From Emticicia agri (GTDB lineage Bacteria > Bacteroidota > Bacteroidia > Cytophagales > Spirosomataceae), in NCBI RefSeq assembly GCF_004168285.1, contig NZ_SEWF01000008.1, forward strand, positions 62,001-126,000: 64,000 bases of DNA. The letters run 5' to 3'. The notes under the pieces are model-generated. The model ran no database searches. It was not told the origin of the DNA and saw nothing but the letters and a program-made list of their open reading frames with translations. The position numbers and the translations under genes were made by a program. Each line of letters opens with the position of its first letter. Positions within the stretch are counted from its first letter, which is position 1. Shown here piece by piece: positions 42,174-50,277 of this stretch.

Positions 42174-42203
42174 AAAGAGGCTCCGATTTCTCAGAGCCTC
42201 TTT
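42174..42203. terminator. Bidirectional terminator between the sensor gene and glgB
   Basis: A 10-bp perfect stem, AAAGAGGCTC (42174-42183) with GAGCCTCTTT (42194-42203), followed by CATTTTA on the plus strand and TTAATTTTATG on the minus strand. It lies 5 bp beyond the glgB stop. Confidence 0.75.
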
Positions 42204-42207
42204 CATT

Positions 42208-44178
42208 TTATTGCTTCAATCTGAACACCACTCCCCCCAAAGGCGGCAGTGAGATTTCAATAGAATTATCTTTGCCATGCAAAGGAATTTTGTTGGTATC
42301 TACATTGATATTTACCACACCTGTTCCCCAATATTTCTGGTCATCGCTGTTAAATATTTCTTCATAAGTACCGGCTGCTGGTACGCCGATTCTATAAGGT
42401 GAGCGAGGTATAGGGGTAAAGTTCAATACCACTACTATTGTATCTTTTTCATTAAAGCCCTTACGTGCATATACAATTACTGCGTTTTCACGGTCGCTGG
42501 TATCAATCCATTCAAAACCATCAGGTGAGAATTGCTTGTCGAACAAGGCTGCTTCATTTCTATACATCTTATTCAAATCTTTCATCAACTCGTTTACACC
42601 TTTGTTTGGCTGATGCTCCAATAAATGCCAGTCTAAACTTGTCTTAAAATTCCACTCGGCATATTGTGCAAATTCTCCACCCATAAACAAGAGTTTTGTA
42701 CCTGGGTGTGTAAACATATAAGTAAACAACAAGCGGAGATTTGCAAATTTTCTCCACTGATCGCCCGGCATTTTTTCAATCAAAGAACCTTTGCCATACA
42801 CTACTTCGTCGTGCGAGAGTGGCAACATAAAGTTTTCGGAGAAACCATAAACCAGACTGAATGTTATGTCGTTCTGATGCCATTTACGATACATCGGGTC
42901 TTTGGCAAAATAGCGCAGGGTATCATTCATCCAACCCATCATCCACTTCATACCAAAGCCTAAGCCACCTGTATAAACCGGTCTTGAAACCCCCGGAAAT
43001 GCCGTTGATTCTTCGGCAATGGTTTGTGTATCAGGGAAACTTCTGTAAATTTCTTCGTTTAACTCTTTGAAAAGAGAGATTACCTCCAGGTTTTCTCTGC
43101 CACCAAAAATATTCGGTATCCACTCTCCGGCATTACGTGAATAATCACGATAGAGCATAGAAGCTACCGCATCTACTCTTAGCCCATCGGCATGAAACCT
43201 GTCTAACCAGAAAAGGGCGTTGCTTATCAGAAACGAACGTACTTCATAACGTCCATAGTTGAAGATATAGCTCTTCCAGTCAGGGTGATAGCCCTGGCGA
43301 GGGTCTTCGTGTTCATAAAGTGCCGTTCCATCAAAACGATAAATCCCATGCGCATCGTTCGGATAGTGTGAGGGTACCCAGTCTAATAATACGCCAATAT
43401 CATTGATATGCAGTTGCTCTACCAGATACATAAAATCCTGTGGTGTACCAAATCGGCTACTGGTTGAGAAATAGCCTGTTATCTGATAACCCCACGACGG
43501 TTCGTAAGGGTGTTGCATCACAGGCATAAACTCTACGTGTGTAAAGCCCATTTCTTTTACATAAGGCACAAGTGTATTGGCAATTTCACGATAGGTCAAT
43601 CGGCGTTCGGGGTCGCCCGGGTCACGTTGCCATGAGCCTAAGTGTATTTCATAGACTGAAATAGGTGCATTTAGTGCATTTTTCTGGCGGCGTGTCTGCA
43701 TCCACTCCTTATCTTTCCATTCATACCAGGTATCCCAGATAATTGATGCTGTTTTAGGTGGGTGTTCCCAATTCAGGGCATAAGGGTCGCCTTTTTCAAA
43801 ATCAGCGCCTGTGTTCGATGATATAAAATATTTATAAACCTCACCATTGCCTATATTCGGAATCCAGCCTTCCCAGATACCCGAACCATCCCAACGGGAA
43901 CTTAAGGGGTGAGAACCCCGATTCCAGCCATTAAAATCACCCACAACCGATAAATATCGGGCATTAGGTGCCCATACGGCAAAATATGTACCTATGACTC
44001 CCTGATTTTCCACTACGTGCGAGCCCATCTTTTCGTACAAACGGTAATGCTTGCCTGCCTTGAAAAGATTAATATCAAAATCGGTAAATAAACTGAATGG
44101 CTCTACGTTTTTGAAACTGGGGCTACTGCTTTCCTGAGGTTCTTCTTGTTTCTTGGTAGAAGTCGTTTTCTTTGCCAT
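42208..44178 (-). CDS. glgB: 1,4-alpha-glucan branching enzyme
   Basis: GlgB makes alpha-1,6 branches in glycogen. The 656-residue protein has an N-terminal CBM48 domain (about 40-150, GVIGTYFAVWAPNARYLSVVGDFNGW) and a GH13 barrel with GVLLDWVPSHYPNDAHG, DGLRVDAVASMLYRDY (nucleophile Asp336), IAEESTAFPG (acid/base Glu389) and PLSHDEVVYGKGSL (third Asp near 457). The spacing of the first two catalytic residues equals that of E. coli GlgB. A C-terminal all-beta domain (about 555-656) completes it. The N-terminal ~20 residues are Ser/Thr/Lys-rich and disordered. No other glycogen gene is adjacent. Confidence 0.95.
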   Translation of the reverse strand: MAKKTTSTKKQEEPQESSSPSFKNVEPFSLFTDFDINLFKAGKHYRLYEKMGSHVVENQGVIGTYFAVWAPNARYLSVVGDFNGWNRGSHPLSSRWDGSGIWEGWIPNIGNGEVYKYFISSNTGADFEKGDPYALNWEHPPKTASIIWDTWYEWKDKEWMQTRRQKNALNAPISVYEIHLGSWQRDPGDPERRLTYREIANTLVPYVKEMGFTHVEFMPVMQHPYEPSWGYQITGYFSTSSRFGTPQDFMYLVEQLHINDIGVLLDWVPSHYPNDAHGIYRFDGTALYEHEDPRQGYHPDWKSYIFNYGRYEVRSFLISNALFWLDRFHADGLRVDAVASMLYRDYSRNAGEWIPNIFGGRENLEVISLFKELNEEIYRSFPDTQTIAEESTAFPGVSRPVYTGGLGFGMKWMMGWMNDTLRYFAKDPMYRKWHQNDITFSLVYGFSENFMLPLSHDEVVYGKGSLIEKMPGDQWRKFANLRLLFTYMFTHPGTKLLFMGGEFAQYAEWNFKTSLDWHLLEHQPNKGVNELMKDLNKMYRNEAALFDKQFSPDGFEWIDTSDRENAVIVYARKGFNEKDTIVVVLNFTPIPRSPYRIGVPAAGTYEEIFNSDDQKYWGTGVVNINVDTNKIPLHGKDNSIEISLPPLGGVVFRLKQ

Positions 44179-44252
44179 AGGTCGAAGCTAATAATGTTTT
44201 GTTTTCTAATGGGTAAAAATAGAGTAGTGGTTCTACAATTCCAAGAAGCACC

Positions 44253-44260
44253 GTATATTT
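44253..44260 (+). promoter_or_regulatory. -7 element of rarA
   Basis: TATATTTG matches TAnnTTTG. Because the reading frame is open across this element, it shows that translation starts at the later ATG at 44334. Confidence 0.5.
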
Positions 44261-44333
44261 GTCATTGAAAATATTTCTTGCTAAATTTCTATCGCTACTA
44301 AGATTATTTATAAAATCTCATAACAACATTCAA

Positions 44334-45596
44334 ATGACTGCACCATTAGCCGAACGTCTGCGTCCGAAAAAATTAGATGACTATATCGGTCAGGAACATA
44401 TCTTAGGCAGAAACAAACCGCTCCGCAAAGCTATTGAAGCCAATCTGGTACCCTCTATGATTCTGTGGGGTCCTCCGGGCACAGGTAAAACCACCTTGGC
44501 TTTATTGATTGCAGAAACTACTAAAAGGCAGTTTCATCAACTAAATGCGGTGAGTTCAGGGGTAAAAGAGTTACGTGAAGTCATCAATCGTCCGTTAGGT
44601 TTATTCCCTCCTATTGTGTTTATTGATGAAATTCATCGCTACAATAAATCTCAGCAGGATTCGCTATTAGCAGCCGTAGAAAAAGGACAGATTACGCTGA
44701 TTGGTGCTACTACCGAAAATCCTTCTTTTGAAATTAATGGAGCGGTACTTTCCCGCTGTCAGGTATATGTATTAGAATCTTTTGGCGAAAAAGAATTAAA
44801 AGAACTGACAGACAGAGCAATTAAAGAAGATGTAGAGTTAAAAAAAAGAGAGATAAAAGTAGCCTCTTATGAGGCACTAATGCGTATTTCTGGTGGCGAT
44901 GGACGGAAACTGTTGAATCTGCTTGAAATCATTACTTTTTCTTATCCACCAGACTCACCCATAGTGATTACAGATGACTTGGTAGAAGAAGTAGCGCAAC
45001 GCAACATTGCACGTTATGATAAATCGGGAGAGCAGCATTATGATATTATTTCGGCTTTTATAAAGTCTCTGCGGGGGTCAGACCCTAATGCGGCTTTGTA
45101 TTGGATGGCACGCATGTTAGTAGCCGGAGAAGATGTAGAATTTATCGCCCGACGTATGCTGATTTTAGCTTCGGAAGACATCGGTAATGCCAATCCAACG
45201 GCTGTAATCATGGCAAATAACTGTATGCAGGCGGTCAAAACCATTGGCTACCCCGAAAGTAGAATTATCCTTTCACAAACGGCAATTTATCTGGCAACTT
45301 CGCCCAAATCAAATGCCTCTTATGTAGCTATTGATAATGCCATTGCTTTGGCTGAAAAGACTGCGCACCTGCCTGTACCTCTATCTTTGCGAAATGCACC
45401 CACCAAACTGATGAAACAGATTGGCTACGGCAAAAACTACAAATATGCCCACAACTATGAGGGCAACTTTACCAAACACAACTTTCTGCCTGATGAACTG
45501 AAAGGCACTAAACTTTACGAACCAAGCAACAATGCCCGTGAAAATGAAATCCGCCGACAATTACAAGCCTGGTGGGCAGAGTGGTATGGGTATTGA
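44334..45596 (+). CDS. rarA: Replication-associated recombination protein A (AAA+ ATPase)
   Basis: RarA (MgsA/WRNIP1 family) is a clamp-loader-like ATPase acting at stalled replication forks. The 420-residue protein has APLAERLRPKKLDDYIGQEH, Walker [13 protein letters not shown] at 46-53, Walker B IVFIDEIHRYNKSQQD, the sensor-1 GATTENPSF, arginine finger SRCQVYVLE, and the RarA-specific C-terminal part (IISAFIKSLRGSDPNAALYW, NAPTKLMKQIGYGKNYKYAHN, GTKLYEPSNNARENEIRRQL). The start is ATG 44334, since a promoter element lies in the 5' extension of the frame. Its stop codon abuts the remnant of a GH127-like gene on the other strand. Confidence 0.94.
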   Translation: MTAPLAERLRPKKLDDYIGQEHILGRNKPLRKAIEANLVPSMILWGPPGTGKTTLALLIAETTKRQFHQLNAVSSGVKELREVINRPLGLFPPIVFIDEIHRYNKSQQDSLLAAVEKGQITLIGATTENPSFEINGAVLSRCQVYVLESFGEKELKELTDRAIKEDVELKKREIKVASYEALMRISGGDGRKLLNLLEIITFSYPPDSPIVITDDLVEEVAQRNIARYDKSGEQHYDIISAFIKSLRGSDPNAALYWMARMLVAGEDVEFIARRMLILASEDIGNANPTAVIMANNCMQAVKTIGYPESRIILSQTAIYLATSPKSNASYVAIDNAIALAEKTAHLPVPLSLRNAPTKLMKQIGYGKNYKYAHNYEGNFTKHNFLPDELKGTKLYEPSNNARENEIRRQLQAWWAEWYGY

Positions 45597-45599
45597 GTG

Positions 45600-45770
45600 T
45601 GTTTCCAGCATTTTTCTTAACCAACCTTTCGGCTGAATATTCCCCAAAGGCAAGGCTGTGTAGGGTTGTGCGTACAATGGGGATTGGTTGGTGATATAAT
45701 GGGTGTTGCGGAGTTGGGCGATAGTTGAGAGGGTGAGGAGGGTTAGTATTGTTAGTAGGGTTGATTTCAT
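45600..45770 (-). pseudogene. N-terminal remnant of a GH127/DUF1680-like secreted protein
   Basis: From ATG 45770 on the minus strand the frame encodes a signal peptide (MKSTLLTILTLLTLSTIAQ) followed by SPLYAQPYTALPLGNIQPKG and WLRKMLE. This matches the conserved start of Bacteroidota beta-L-arabinofuranosidase-type (GH127/DUF1680) proteins (xxLPLGxIxPKGWL). Similarity stops at about 45600, exactly at the rarA stop codon, and the frame then runs antisense into rarA for 13 codons. Only the first ~57 of several hundred residues remain, so the gene was cut by deletion or rearrangement. The family call rests on one short block. Confidence 0.5.
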
Positions 45771-45845
45771 GGGATATTAAAATTGTAATTTATATATAAG
45801 TGCGAAATTAACGAAAAGTACAAGTCATAGGAAAGAGTTATTTAA

Positions 45846-46696
45846 TCATAATGATGTATTGTCGAGAAAATGAGCAATAAAGGATTGGGAGTTTGAGTAC
45901 TTTTTTATATTGCTTAAAATCATATCTTCAATAATTTTATTTTGTGCGTCAGATATATTAGTATTTTCAATTTCTAATAGTCTTTTTGTAATAAAACTGG
46001 AGACATTCGGGTCTTTAAGTGCCATTTGCGTTGTTAAAAACTTACCTCCAATGGGGTTTACTTTAGAGTTTGGAAAGTTATTACTATTAATTCCAGCAAT
46101 ATTTCCTACAAAAATGAAGTAAGGAATAAGGCAATAAAAATATGATACTTTATCGGTAAATAATACTTGAGTATCAATCATACGAGTAAAAAAGAAATTC
46201 GCTCCACGTATTTCTTTTGGAGCGTTGACTATAAAGGATGTCATTCCAATATAAATTTCATTAAAATCAGTCGGGAAAATTTCTTTATTCAGAAATTGGC
46301 GTAATTCGATTTCGCAATTTATCATTTGCTGTTTGAATGAAGACTCATCATAAACCTTTCTATCTATATTTACTATAAGTGACCGCCAAAAAAGTGAGGC
46401 GACGAATTTAAATAACATCTCATTATACTCATAAGTTATTTTTACTCCCGAAATACTTGGGTGAAAAAATTTATTAGCAAACCATGTTTCATACTTACTA
46501 AATTTATCTTCGCAGTCAGCGCATAATAAGTATTGTTTCTTACCGTCTTGAAGGGGGATATTAGGATTACCTAATCCTCTAAGCCTGCCAGTTGCCGATG
46601 TTTTTTAATCCAACGAGAAACGAATTTTGGTATAATATGACTTTCTTCTAACTCTTTATTTATTTGACATAATTTGCATATACCTGTTACTTTCAT
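45846..46696 (-). pseudogene. HNH-like (SHIIPKF) zinc-finger protein, frameshifted
   Basis: Translation from ATG 46696 gives MKVTGICKLC then ELEESHIIPKFVSRWIKK and soon a stop. The neighbouring frame continues TSATGRLRGLGNPNIPLQDG, QYLLCADCEDKFSKYETWF and runs to 45846. The shift is in an A6 run (minus strand, near 46602-46607); one more A restores about 283 residues. The C-x2-C, SHIIPKF and C-x2-C-E pattern resembles HNH-like nucleases and related uncharacterised proteins, with an unknown helical C-terminal part. The gene is either decayed or affected by a one-base undercall. Flanks are AT-rich, and the neighbour is another gene remnant, so this is an accessory or decaying patch. Confidence 0.65.
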
Positions 46697-46800
46697 TTCT
46701 TTTCTTTTTAAATAAATTGATTCTAACCCTTACTTGCATCCATACCAATTGGTGAGTTAAATTTAAGAAAATTTATACATGAACTCTATATATCAATAAA

Positions 46801-46832
46801 AAAGCCTTGTCCATTCCCACAGACAAGGCTTT
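46801..46832 (-). terminator. Rho-independent terminator of the GMC operon
   Basis: An 11-bp perfect stem, AAAGCCTTGTC (46801-46811) with GACAAGGCTTT (46822-46832), and a 10-nt loop. On the minus strand it is followed by a T run. It lies 22 bp after the GMC oxidoreductase stop. Confidence 0.85.
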
Positions 46833-46854
46833 CCTATGTGTTTACCAAACCCCC

Positions 46855-48570
46855 TTACAAATTCCCTTTCTTCAACTCTTTCACCGCATAATCAGCAGCT
46901 CTGGCTGTTAATGCCATATAAGTCAATGATGGATTTTGGGTGGAGGTTGAAGTCATACATGCACCGTCGGTTACGAATACGTTTTTGCATTCGTGCAGGG
47001 CATTCCATTTATTGAGTAGTGAGTTTTTAGGGTCTTTACCCATTCTTACCCCACCCATTTCGTGAATATCCAAGCCGGGAGTACGGTTAGAATCGTTGGT
47101 ACGAATATTTTTGAAACCTGCTTTAGTGTACATTTCAGTCAATTGCTCAAAGAAATCTTTCACCATTTTGCGGTCGTTATCATCATAATCTACCGAAATA
47201 CTTAATTGCGGAATACCCCAGGGGTCAAGCTTCGATTTATCCAATCTTACATAGTTGCTCTCTTTCGGAATGGTTTCTCCCATCATGTGAGAGCCTACGC
47301 TCCATACATTACTCAGATATGGATTCAACAAGCCGTGTTTCAAATCTTCACCCATCGCGCTTCTATCATCACGCATATATCTGCCTGCCTGAAAACCGGA
47401 CGCATACCCACGCAAGAAATCAGTTTCCTGCTTGAATACATTGCGGAAACGTGGGATATAAGGCGAGTTCGGACGACGACCGTCGGTCGTGCTATCCAGA
47501 TAGCCTTCATACTCGGCATTGATAGTGGCCGTATAATTATGAAAAGCTACATATTTACCCAATAAACCATTATCATTCCCCAAACCATTCGGGAAACGGC
47601 TTGAAATGGAGTTTAACAGAATCAGGTTTGAGTTCAATGCTGCGGCATTGACAAAGATAATGCGGGCATAATACTCAGTCATTTGCTTAGTATTGGCATC
47701 AATCACTCTTACCCCTGTAGCTTTGCCTTTCTTCTCATCATAAATGATTGAATGTACGACCGAATCAGGGCGCAACGTCATTTTTCCCGTCTTAGCCGCC
47801 CAAGGCAAAGTAGAAGCATTACTGCTGAAATACCCACCAAACGGACAACCACGCTCACAGATAGTGCGGTGCTGGCATTGCGCTCTTCCCTGGTCAAGAT
47901 GTATCTTTTTAGGTTGGGTAATATGCGCACAACGACCCATAATAATATGACGGTCGTTATAGTTTTTAGCTACCTGCTGGCTGAAATATTTCTCTACGCA
48001 GTTCATTTCGTGAGGTGGTAAAAATTCACCGTCAGGTAAACTTGCCAGCCCATCTTTATTGCCTGAAATCCCTGCGAATTTCTCTACATGGCTATACCAA
48101 GGAGCAATATCTTCATAACCAATCGGCCATTCTACGGCAAATCCATCACGACCGGGGCCTTCAAAATCGTATTTCGACCAGCGTTGGGTTTGTCTTGCCC
48201 AGAGTAGCGATTTACCACCTGTCTGATACCCACGAATCCAGTCGAAGGGTTTTTCCTGTACATAAGGATGCTCGGCGTCTTTTACGAAGAACTGCTGTGT
48301 GCCTTCATAAAAAGCATAGCATTTGCTTACAATCGGATTGGCGTCTTTTACCTCTTTTTTCAACTGTCCCCGATGTTCAAACTCCCACGGTTGCATCATG
48401 GTTGTCGGGTAATCGGTTACGTGTTTTACTTCTTTTCCACGCTCTAAAACGAGGGTACGAAGCCCTTTGCCTGTTAATTCTTTGGCAGCCCAACCGCCAC
48501 TGATACCTGAACCGATAACGATGGCATCGAAAGTTTGCGCCGCAATGGCATCTATATTAAAATAGGTCAT
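46855..48570 (-). CDS. GMC-family FAD oxidoreductase (gluconate 2-dehydrogenase large-subunit-like)
   Basis: The 571-residue flavoprotein begins FDAIVIGSGISGGWAAKELTGKG with the GSGISG dinucleotide motif at 19-24. It has QTGGKSLLWARQTQRW (FAD contact), a Cys-rich QCQHRTICERGCPFGGYFSSN segment, and the C-terminal GMC signature TPGLDIHEMGGVRMGKDP plus FVTDGACMTSTSTQNPSLTYMALTARAA. The small subunit is encoded immediately upstream (26 bp). It probably oxidises a sugar or polyol in the periplasm and passes electrons to a cytochrome. It has no signal peptide and would be carried out by the Tat-exported partner. Confidence 0.9.
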   Translation of the reverse strand: MTYFNIDAIAAQTFDAIVIGSGISGGWAAKELTGKGLRTLVLERGKEVKHVTDYPTTMMQPWEFEHRGQLKKEVKDANPIVSKCYAFYEGTQQFFVKDAEHPYVQEKPFDWIRGYQTGGKSLLWARQTQRWSKYDFEGPGRDGFAVEWPIGYEDIAPWYSHVEKFAGISGNKDGLASLPDGEFLPPHEMNCVEKYFSQQVAKNYNDRHIIMGRCAHITQPKKIHLDQGRAQCQHRTICERGCPFGGYFSSNASTLPWAAKTGKMTLRPDSVVHSIIYDEKKGKATGVRVIDANTKQMTEYYARIIFVNAAALNSNLILLNSISSRFPNGLGNDNGLLGKYVAFHNYTATINAEYEGYLDSTTDGRRPNSPYIPRFRNVFKQETDFLRGYASGFQAGRYMRDDRSAMGEDLKHGLLNPYLSNVWSVGSHMMGETIPKESNYVRLDKSKLDPWGIPQLSISVDYDDNDRKMVKDFFEQLTEMYTKAGFKNIRTNDSNRTPGLDIHEMGGVRMGKDPKNSLLNKWNALHECKNVFVTDGACMTSTSTQNPSLTYMALTARAADYAVKELKKGNL

Positions 48571-48596
48571 GATTATACATTTGATTGGTTAGGTAT

Positions 48597-49130
48597 TTAT
48601 TTGCCTGTCTGAGCTTTGACAGGTACACAGCCATGATAACGTCCCGGAATAAATTCAAAGACCCGCAGGTTGGTCATCACATATTCAGAATTAAGATACC
48701 CCTGAATCGTCAGGTTTTTCACTAATCTGATAAATCCTTTTTCAGTATCCGTGCCCGATTTATCCATTTTATTTAATATCGCCAGTTTCTGAGCAGGCTC
48801 GGCCTCAACAAAGGCCTTGTTATACTCTTTTTTAGCTATATCATCAGCTGCTATCAGACCTTTCGCAAAGGTGTCCTGTGCTTTAGCATCATAGCAATCG
48901 GCTACCATAAGCGTAACAAATTTGTCTATGTTCAGTTCTTTGGCACCGGGTGTATCTGTTTTCGGAATAATGGTTTCTACGATTTCTGCCAGTAAGGCTT
49001 CTTGTGAAGTAGAAAGAAGGGTATCAGATTGATGGAGTGTTTCCTTGCTCCAGGCATTAGCCCATGAAGGGAGTACAAGTGTACTGCCAATACTCATGGC
49101 AAATGTTTTTATGGCCGCTCGTCGTTGCAT
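48597..49130 (-). CDS. Gluconate 2-dehydrogenase subunit 3-like protein, Tat-exported
   Basis: The 177-residue protein begins at ATG 49130 with a twin-arginine signal (MQRRAAIKTFAMSIGSTLVLP, then SWANA); a TTG at 49160 in the same frame would only add ten residues before the signal. The mature part shows the subunit-3 pattern EALLAEIVETIIPKTDTPGAKELNIDKFVTLMVADCY. Such subunits act as hitchhiker partners that bring the folded GMC flavoprotein across the membrane. It is the first gene of a two-gene operon with the GMC oxidoreductase. Confidence 0.88.
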   Translation of the reverse strand: MQRRAAIKTFAMSIGSTLVLPSWANAWSKETLHQSDTLLSTSQEALLAEIVETIIPKTDTPGAKELNIDKFVTLMVADCYDAKAQDTFAKGLIAADDIAKKEYNKAFVEAEPAQKLAILNKMDKSGTDTEKGFIRLVKNLTIQGYLNSEYVMTNLRVFEFIPGRYHGCVPVKAQTGK

Positions 49131-49364
49131 TGTAGTGTCAGGGATGAAAAATTTACGCAATTTACAGATTTATCGGCAAAAACGTTTAAGCATTTTTGGA
49201 ATCACTGGTAGAGAACAAATAATGCCGGGAGATATTTTAATTTACCTCGATGTAAGCGTAGTTAGGCAAGGTTTTTCACGGAGTAAATACCAATGATTTG
49301 ATAACTTAAGTATCAGCGAATTAATTCGCCGGCTAAAATAACAATGGAATAATTATAGTATGTA

Positions 49365-49434
49365 ATGCGGACTTAAGTCCGCATATGTAAGATGATAATA
49401 CCTTTGTTTTCATAGCCACCGACTTCAGTCGGTG
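49365..49434. repeat. Two REP-like palindromes
   Basis: 49365-49384 is a perfect 20-bp palindrome (ATGCGGACTTAAGTCCGCAT). 49417-49434 is an 8-bp stem hairpin (CACCGACT, TC, AGTCGGTG). They lie in the 322-bp gap between the Tat subunit gene and the TapB-like gene; nothing else is visible in that gap. Similar hairpins are typical targets of RAYT transposases. Confidence 0.7.
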
Positions 49435-49452
49435 AAACTTGGTAGATATACC

Positions 49453-50151
49453 CTACTGCCCCTCAATCTTCGTTACAACCATATAAGCCTGGCGGTTGCC
49501 TTTTTCGTCAAATTGTTCTGTTTTTACCATTCCTACCCCTTTTGCCAGGTATTCTACACATTTCAGTGTGCGATTGCCCATAAATTTCATATTCATGGTA
49601 TAGGTAATTTTGGCACATTCAAATTTACCGGCAGGAGTTTCTATAGTCTCATAGGCTTCTACCTTGCGGTTGGTAATATTGGCATTCATATTCATTAGAG
49701 TCATGCCACCTTCAAATCCGGTTTTCACATTGATACTGGCATCTTTCAGGATATCGCCCACTTTTAAATCTCTCGGATAGACCATCTGGTCGCCTGTAAC
49801 GGTTACTTTCATGTCCGGTGATTTTGGCATGGCATCGCTGGTAATGTTACGAATATCAGTATAATAGTCCCCACCAACACATTTGCCTGTCGATTCACTT
49901 TTCGATAGCAATTTACCTTTCGCATCATATGCTTCATGGGCAAATGCCATTGATATACCCCCATCAATGGGTTTATAATCTATTACCTCATATTTTGTCG
50001 TAACAGTAGGTTTATCTTTTTTGTCATAAGAGGTCATTTCTACTTTCATTCCTTTTTTGAAAGCAAAATAACCCCCACAGTCTTGTGCAGTTAATAAATA
50101 GCTGTGGAACAGCATAGCAAATGCAAACAGAAGCGAGAGCGTTTTTTTCAT
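49453..50151 (-). CDS. TapB/DUF3108-like secreted protein
   Basis: The 232-residue protein has a signal peptide (1-22, LLTAQDCGG). Its beta-rich body has repeating strands (GYFAFKKGMKVEMTSYDKKDKP, GISMAFAHEAYDAKGKLLSKS, RKVEAYETIETPAGKFECAKI), ending with VEYLAKGVGMVKTEQFDEKGN and YMVVTKIE. This is the TapB-like pattern found in many Bacteroidota, of unknown function and probably periplasmic or surface-exposed. Two Cys residues near the mature N-terminus and at KCV could pair. It is monocistronic, downstream of the tandem PSCyt genes on the same strand. Confidence 0.7.
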   Translation of the reverse strand: MKKTLSLLFAFAMLFHSYLLTAQDCGGYFAFKKGMKVEMTSYDKKDKPTVTTKYEVIDYKPIDGGISMAFAHEAYDAKGKLLSKSESTGKCVGGDYYTDIRNITSDAMPKSPDMKVTVTGDQMVYPRDLKVGDILKDASINVKTGFEGGMTLMNMNANITNRKVEAYETIETPAGKFECAKITYTMNMKFMGNRTLKCVEYLAKGVGMVKTEQFDEKGNRQAYMVVTKIEGQ

Positions 50152-50277
50152 GGTCTTGGTATAGTTTTGATTGATACCCCTAATAAACTCATATTATCAG
50201 CTTTTAGTGTTTCATTGACCCTATTAAACGTAAAAATTTATTAAGCGTTCTGCTAAACACTAAAACCATTCATTTTT

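Noticed and set aside
46855-49130. Classical gluconate 2-dehydrogenase complex
   Set aside because: The flavoprotein and subunit 3 are present but no dedicated cytochrome subunit gene is adjacent; kept as a GMC oxidoreductase of unknown substrate.
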